DNA from: Ferrimicrobium sp.
Lineage (GTDB): Bacteria > Actinomycetota > Acidimicrobiia > Acidimicrobiales > Acidimicrobiaceae
Assembly (NCBI GenBank): GCA_027365375.1
Contig: DAHXNM010000252.1
Location: forward strand, 1 to 10,798
Length of the DNA: 10,798 nt
Reading direction: 5' to 3'
The translations under genes were made by a program, and so were the position numbers. Shown here in pieces: positions 7,598-10,798 of the stretch (its first letter is position 1; every line of letters starts with the position of its first letter). The notes beneath the pieces were generated by a model. That model was not told where the DNA came from. It was given only the letters and a program-made list of their open reading frames with translations, and ran no database searches.

Positions 7598-8263
7598 ATG
7601 ACACCTAAGGTTGTGGTTTTTGATGTCAATGAGACGCTGTCAGATCTCTCCGCGCTGGAGCAGGTCTTCATCGAAGTTGGTGCACCCAGACATATTCTGC
7701 CGCTATGGTTTGCCTCCGTATTGCGTGATGGATTTGCACTTACTGCCGCGGGTTCTCCAGAGCCGTTTTCGAAGCTTGCTATTGGCGCTCTTGGCACAGT
7801 CTTGGCGGATCAGCCGCTCAGCCGGGAGCTTGACGCAGCGATTGATCACATTATGAAGAGTTTCCTTGAACTTCCGGTTCACCCTGATGTGGCGGATGGC
7901 GTCCGAGCGCTGGCTGCCAATCATATTCGCCTGATTACCTTATCTAATGGCTCAACTCAAGTAGCTGAGCGGCTCTTCACGAGGGCAGGGATCCTTGACT
8001 ATTTTGAACGCTTGTTGTCGGTAGAGGACACCGATGGATGGAAGCCAGCTCCAGCCGCATATGCCTATGCAGCGAATACTTGCTCTGTCGATCCTGGCGA
8101 CATGATTTTGGTCGCGGTGCACCCTTGGGACATCGACGGAGCCAAACGGGCCGGATTGCAAACTGCGTGGCTCAATCGCCGAGGCCAGAACTATCCGGAT
8201 TATTTTCTAGTTCCTGATTACACGGTTGCCAACCTTACTGAACTTGCCGGACTCATTGGATAG
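7598..8263 (+). CDS. HAD-superfamily hydrolase, haloacid dehalogenase type II-like
   Basis: A 221-residue cytoplasmic protein of the haloacid dehalogenase superfamily. Motif I is FDVNETLSD with the nucleophile D9; R43 sits near the position of the substrate-binding Arg of L-2-haloacid dehalogenases; motif II is TLSNGS (S116, N117); motif III is K149 in WKPAPAAYAYAA; motif IV is VHPWDIDGAKRAG with D178. The core and length match type II dehalogenases, which hydrolyse 2-haloalkanoic acids by an aspartyl-ester intermediate. The usual SSNxWD is VHPWD here, so halide or substrate handling may differ and a real dehalogenase activity is not proven. The ATG at 7598 is chosen because GGGAG (7585-7589) lies 8 nt upstream and motif I then sits at the usual depth. 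It appears to be monocistronic, with no obvious promoter and no functional link to its neighbours. Confidence 0.87.
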   Translation: MTPKVVVFDVNETLSDLSALEQVFIEVGAPRHILPLWFASVLRDGFALTAAGSPEPFSKLAIGALGTVLADQPLSRELDAAIDHIMKSFLELPVHPDVADGVRALAANHIRLITLSNGSTQVAERLFTRAGILDYFERLLSVEDTDGWKPAPAAYAYAANTCSVDPGDMILVAVHPWDIDGAKRAGLQTAWLNRRGQNYPDYFLVPDYTVANLTELAGLIG

Positions 8264-8279
8264 CGTGGGCTGAGCGACC

Positions 8280-8357
8280 ACTACGAGACTGACCGGTTGT
8301 GGAGGTATGGCGCAACTCTACTACGAGACTTCATGATGATTGCGAGACCTCATGATG
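8280..8357. repeat. Short imperfect direct repeats downstream of the HAD gene
   Basis: ACTACGAGACT occurs at 8280-8290 and again at 8320-8330, 40 bp apart. A longer unit, CGAGACTTCATGATG (8324-8338), recurs with one mismatch as CGAGACCTCATGATG (8343-8357), 19 bp later. The copies lie between the ends of two converging genes. They may be binding sites, slippage products or remnants of a mobile element end; I cannot tell which. Confidence 0.5.
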
Positions 8358-8490
8358 TGAACCCGGCAGGTACCGGACCCTCGGCATTCGGACCGGCATA
8401 GACCTCCTTGGGCCAACTCCCTGTTTTGGTAAGCTTTACTAGTCCGAGTCCTACGGAAAGAATGACATTAGCATTTAGAACTCGAAGGTT

Positions 8491-8952
8491 TCAATACTGG
8501 CCCTTGATAACGAAATAAGAGCCGCGAATGATCCCGGCTAGTTTTGACTTCTGCCGCGCAAATTTGAACGTGTTCAGTTCGGCTGGGATATCCATACCCT
8601 CAGAAAGCTTGAAACCAACTGCTCGTTTCTTTGCGTCGTTCAGCGTGTACAGGACGTTGATCGCGAGTCCATTCTGATAGAACACATACGGCCATCGAAT
8701 GTCATCGACCTCGACTAGAGCTGTCTCGAGAGGAGGAGATGCGATGACAATATTTCGCTCCTTTTGCAGGATATGGTGCACCCAATCGACGATAGTTTGC
8801 GTCTCTTGAGCCGGTTCAACTGTGAATACGAAGTCGTACTTGTTCTTGAAGTAGCGAGCCTCGTTGGCTCGCAAGCCAGCGAGTGAAGATGCTACCGGTG
8901 AGGACTCAAGACCAACGGTTGAGACGTTGGTGAAATCAACTATGTAACTCAT
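8491..8952 (-). CDS. Protein of unknown function, probably translated from a leaderless mRNA
   Basis: A 153-residue protein that I do not recognise. It begins MSYIVDFTNVSTVG and has no signal peptide, membrane segment or cysteine cluster. Its composition looks like a soluble mixed alpha/beta protein, with aromatic strands (RWPYVFYQNGLAINVLY), an acidic central helix region and a basic C-terminal end (FKFARQKSKLAGIIRGSYFVIK). G+C is about 51% by hand count over 8521-8940, lower than the operon genes, which suggests different ancestry. The ATG at 8952 is preferred over the GTG one codon earlier because a -10 box ends exactly 6 nt before it and no Shine-Dalgarno is visible. It stands alone, convergent with the HAD gene and separated by about 440 bp from the redox operon upstream. 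Reality as a gene is well supported by its length and promoter; function is open. Confidence 0.72.
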   Translation of the reverse strand: MSYIVDFTNVSTVGLESSPVASSLAGLRANEARYFKNKYDFVFTVEPAQETQTIVDWVHHILQKERNIVIASPPLETALVEVDDIRWPYVFYQNGLAINVLYTLNDAKKRAVGFKLSEGMDIPAELNTFKFARQKSKLAGIIRGSYFVIKGQY

Positions 8953-8958
8953 CACATC

Positions 8959-8986
8959 ATCGTAGTTTGTTGGTTCACACTGTCAA
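8959..8986 (-). promoter_or_regulatory. Near-consensus sigma-70-type promoter, leaderless configuration
   Basis: On the minus strand, TTGACA (8986-8981) is a perfect -35 box, followed by a 16-nt spacer and TACGAT (8964-8959), which fits TANNNT. Six nucleotides separate the -10 from the ATG at 8952, so transcription should start at or next to the A of the start codon. This is the usual geometry of leaderless genes in Actinobacteria, and it agrees with the absence of a Shine-Dalgarno sequence. Confidence 0.7.
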
Positions 8987-9393
8987 GGGCGCCAGGGCTG
9001 CATGTGGTGTGTACTACAGCGACGATTCGATAACGAACCACGGCCCATGGAGCGCTCATGGAACGGCTTGCTGCCTTCCGGAGAAGTGGTTGGCTAGCTG
9101 ACGGCTGTCACTTTGGGCGAGCAATGGTTTGCAACGCTCGACACACTGAGCATGGATTCGCTGGCCTCGCAGGCAAGGCGGTAGAGCCAATGAAGCGCTA
9201 GGGGCGATCCTGTCTAGGAGAAGCTAGCAAATGCCAACCCGCGCTCTGACAGTCTCCGGTCTTAGCGAAGACGTGCAACTATGGAAGATCAAGAGGATCT
9301 CGCAACTTGCCCTGTGGGGCTGTGTTAGGGTCGCTGCTCTGGCCTACTCTTGTTGTGCCCGAACATTCCGCTAGTGCGACGTTGGCTCGTTGA
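8987..9393. other. Gene-poor region between the unknown gene and the redox operon
   Basis: Apart from the small ORF at 9231-9374, nothing here is convincing. A 47-codon plus-strand frame (9058-9201) and a neighbouring frame interrupted by a stop give no family I recognise. There is no intact mobile element, tRNA or repeat array, and no clear terminator for the redox operon ending at 9394. Confidence 0.5.
9231..9374 (+). pseudogene. Possible relic of a FitA/VapB-type antitoxin (small ORF, 47 aa)
   Basis: An ATG at 9231 is preceded by AGGAGAAG (9216-9223) with a 7-nt spacer and opens a 47-residue frame. Residues 1-15, MPTRALTVSGLSEDV, look like the N-terminal strand and first helix start of ribbon-helix-helix antitoxins of the FitA/VapB kind. 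After that the frame turns into a Trp/Cys/Ala-rich sequence unlike the family. In another frame just downstream (from about 9277) the DNA reads ATMEDQEDLA, similar to the SMEDE-type segment that follows in such antitoxins, which would fit a deletion plus frameshift. No toxin gene is adjacent. The match is short and from memory, so a genuine small protein or chance remain possible. Confidence 0.3.
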
Positions 9394-10113
9394 TTAGGAG
9401 TCGACGGCGTCTCGACGATGTCCTTGCTGCCAGTCCTCCTGAGTACCAATCTGTCCCACGTCGACGCCTAGTCCCTTTAACTGCGGAGTCTCGCGGAGTG
9501 AGCGTTTGAGTTCAGCGAAACCGCCGAAACGGGAGAGAGCAACGACGTGCTCCCACAGGTCCAACGCTTCGGAGGGGTCTGGCAACCGACTGATTACCGG
9601 CCCGAACAGAGCGGCTCCTTCTGGGGGTTCAAAATGCAGGATCGGAGTACCGACGTCTCTACCGGTGAGCGATAAGGCTCGGTCAGTTTCGGCGCGTATC
9701 TCGGGGTCAAATGAGGTGTCCAATGCTGACTCAGCGAGGTCGGTGGGGAGACCGAGTTGGGCGAGGATGGGTGTCACAAACGCCACAGAGTCACGATTGA
9801 GCTCCTCCCGTCTGCCCGGTTCCGAGTCGAAGATCTCAGCCCCGTAGGCAGCATATAGGGGACCAACAGCCTCGGCGCCGTGTGCTGCACGTAGCGCTGC
9901 TGCAACACGGAGCAGCTCAAGTCCAGCAGTGTGTCCTCGCTCATATCCTGCAGGGAAGTGGCTATCGTAGTCTACCTCGGCGTTGACCATACGCAAGGAG
10001 ATAAACCGCCATTCCACCTGGTAGTTCCGTTGACTAGCGACAACACGAACCCACTTGCTAGTCATCCATGCGAACGGGCAAACTGGGTCAAAGTAGAAGT
10101 CGAGATCGGCCAT
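9394..10113 (-). CDS. DsbA-family oxidoreductase, Rv2466c (mycothiol-dependent nitroreductase)-like, single active-site Cys
   Basis: A 239-residue cytoplasmic protein with a DsbA-like thioredoxin fold. It opens with DFYFDPVCPFAWMTSKW, matching the DFWFDPxCPxxWxTSRW start of the Rv2466c group, and shares GPLYAAYGAEI, VGTPILHF (cis-Pro P157), LFGPVISRLP, LWEHVVALSRF and an ELKRS ending. Rv2466c of Mycobacterium tuberculosis is a mycothiol-dependent reductase with a CPWC centre; here the motif is CPFA (C12 only), so it can act only as a monothiol enzyme or in a glutathione S-transferase-like way (inference). Of two adjacent ATGs, the one at 10113 is preferred since GAGGAG lies 7 nt upstream, against 4 nt for the ATG at 10116. 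It starts within the stop codon of the peroxiredoxin gene (TGATG), so the two are coupled. The C-terminal tail (GQIGTQEDWQQGHRR) is extra to the fold. Confidence 0.85.
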   Translation of the reverse strand: MADLDFYFDPVCPFAWMTSKWVRVVASQRNYQVEWRFISLRMVNAEVDYDSHFPAGYERGHTAGLELLRVAAALRAAHGAEAVGPLYAAYGAEIFDSEPGRREELNRDSVAFVTPILAQLGLPTDLAESALDTSFDPEIRAETDRALSLTGRDVGTPILHFEPPEGAALFGPVISRLPDPSEALDLWEHVVALSRFGGFAELKRSLRETPQLKGLGVDVGQIGTQEDWQQGHRRDAVDS

Positions 10114-10688
10114 CATGCGTCTCCTCGTGCTGGGTAGTCGCGCTCGACGAAGAACCGGATTGCACCGATGAGATCCTCGATTCGCGGACGGGCTGCTGGC
10201 ATAGAGTTGATTGCTACCATAAAGACGGTTCCATCGGGTTTGATTAGGAAAACCCCTGGTTCACCAAAGTAATCAGGCTCAGGGTCTTTTATACCTTTCG
10301 AGACAAACAGGCCCCATTCGCGCATGGAGGACAAGCTATGTTCATAGCCCACCCGTAGATGCTCAAGTCCCCACTCAGCGACGCTTTGGCTGGCGCGGCT
10401 CTCATCATCGCCGCTCACCGCCACAACCTCGACACCCAGACCAGCGAGCTCGTCGAGGGCTCGGTCGAGTTGGGCAAGGTAGCCTCGGCAGATCGGGCAG
10501 TGTAGCCCCCGATAGAACACCACTAAAGTGAAATTCTTTGGGTTTGACTCGGCGAGCACGAAACGACCTCCACCCACCAGATCCACCGCGAGGGGTGGTG
10601 CTGGTTGGGTTGGCACCGGAGGAGCTGAATGCGCTGGGTGGACTTGTTCGCCCACGAGAGTGTTGGAGGTGCCTTTCGCTGCTGTCAT
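10113..10688 (-). CDS. Peroxiredoxin-like protein, AhpC/TSA family, with CxxC
   Basis: A 191-residue thioredoxin-fold protein. After a Pro-rich, probably flexible N-terminus (about residues 17-33), the core reads FTLVVFYRGLHCPICRGYLAQLD, in which C64 and C67 form a CPIC motif at the end of the first helix, where AhpC/TSA enzymes keep their peroxidatic Cys. It continues with VEVVAVSGDDE, a helix, EWGLFVSK, PGVFLIKPDGTVFMVAINSMP and a final helix IEDLIGAIRFFVERDYP. The likely role is thiol-dependent reduction of peroxides or another thiol oxidoreductase function in the cytoplasm; no signal peptide is seen. The ATG at 10688 follows AAAGGGC with about 6 nt between. It is the first gene of a two-gene operon with the Rv2466c-like protein, whose start codon touches its stop, so the pair probably shares a low-molecular-weight thiol. 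Confidence 0.86.
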   Translation of the reverse strand: MTAAKGTSNTLVGEQVHPAHSAPPVPTQPAPPLAVDLVGGGRFVLAESNPKNFTLVVFYRGLHCPICRGYLAQLDRALDELAGLGVEVVAVSGDDESRASQSVAEWGLEHLRVGYEHSLSSMREWGLFVSKGIKDPEPDYFGEPGVFLIKPDGTVFMVAINSMPAARPRIEDLIGAIRFFVERDYPARGDA

Positions 10689-10798
10689 AGCGTGCCCTTT
10701 CGTTTTTCGTTATTGAGCTGGCATATACGTGGCAATGGCGCCACGACGCCAAATAATTTGCAATCAGAGACAACGCCTCTACTCCTGTGCTATTCCAT
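10689..10798 (-). promoter_or_regulatory. Upstream region of the redox operon: possible promoter and inverted repeat
   Basis: On the minus strand, TTGCCA (10735-10730) and TAACGA (10712-10707) lie 17 nt apart and could be -35 and -10 boxes, giving a leader of about a dozen bases with AAAGGG as ribosome-binding site. A perfect 6-bp inverted repeat, CGTGGC (10728-10733) and GCCACG (10740-10745), overlaps the -35 candidate, as expected for a repressor or redox-regulator operator. The hexamers are only moderate matches. Confidence 0.35.

Noticed and set aside
8360..8400. Hairpin terminator between the converging HAD and unknown genes (CCGGACC and GGACCGG)
   Set aside because: The two words are not reverse complements of each other; no sound stem and no T-run.
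8264..8490. CRISPR array suggested by the spaced direct repeats
   Set aside because: The units are too short, too few and unevenly spaced, with no cas genes nearby.
9058..9201. 47-codon plus-strand frame beginning MERLAAFRR
   Set aside because: No ribosome-binding site at the right distance and no family match; the overlapping frame is equally plausible but interrupted.

Overview
The window looks like the chromosome of an actinobacterium (Actinomycetota). The core genes are roughly 55-60% G+C by partial hand counts, GTG and TTG starts are common, and one gene belongs to the Rv2466c-like (mycothiol-dependent nitroreductase) branch of DsbA proteins. A deep-branching, Acidimicrobiia-like lineage would fit the gene order, but that is inference and I cannot place the genus from sequence alone.

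Bases 1-6720 are one dense plus-strand housekeeping operon: the tail of yceD (DUF177), rpmF (zinc-type ribosomal protein L32), plsX, acpP, rnc, mutM and smc. From rpmF onward the genes are separated by 4 nt, overlap by 8 nt, are separated by 2 nt, overlap by 8 nt, then overlap by 4 nt, so they are almost certainly co-transcribed and translationally coupled. The group joins ribosome assembly, phospholipid and fatty-acid initiation (PlsX and acyl carrier protein), RNA processing (RNase III), 8-oxoguanine repair (MutM) and chromosome organisation (SMC). The yceD-rpmF gap (111-290) holds two perfect 7-bp inverted repeats. RNase III has Asn where the family normally has one of its metal-site Asp residues.

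The ftsY gene that usually follows smc is absent. Instead 6721-7597 is an 877-bp stretch without a convincing gene, followed by a plus-strand type II haloacid-dehalogenase-like hydrolase (7598-8263), a short region with direct repeats, and a minus-strand gene of unknown function (8491-8952) of lower G+C (about 51%). That unknown gene has a near-consensus promoter placed so that its mRNA should be leaderless. Upstream of it, 8987-9393 is gene-poor and contains one small ribosome-binding-site-preceded ORF whose N-terminus resembles a FitA/VapB-type antitoxin and which may be a relic.

Bases 9394-10688 hold a two-gene minus-strand redox operon: an AhpC/TSA peroxiredoxin-like protein with a CxxC, followed by a DsbA-fold Rv2466c-like protein with a single active-site cysteine (CPFA). 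Its upstream region carries a perfect inverted repeat overlapping a possible -35 element. I see no tRNA, rRNA, CRISPR array, intact insertion sequence or phage gene. I found no clearly novel multi-gene system; the best candidates for follow-up are the unknown leaderless gene, the RNase III substitution and the monothiol redox operon.
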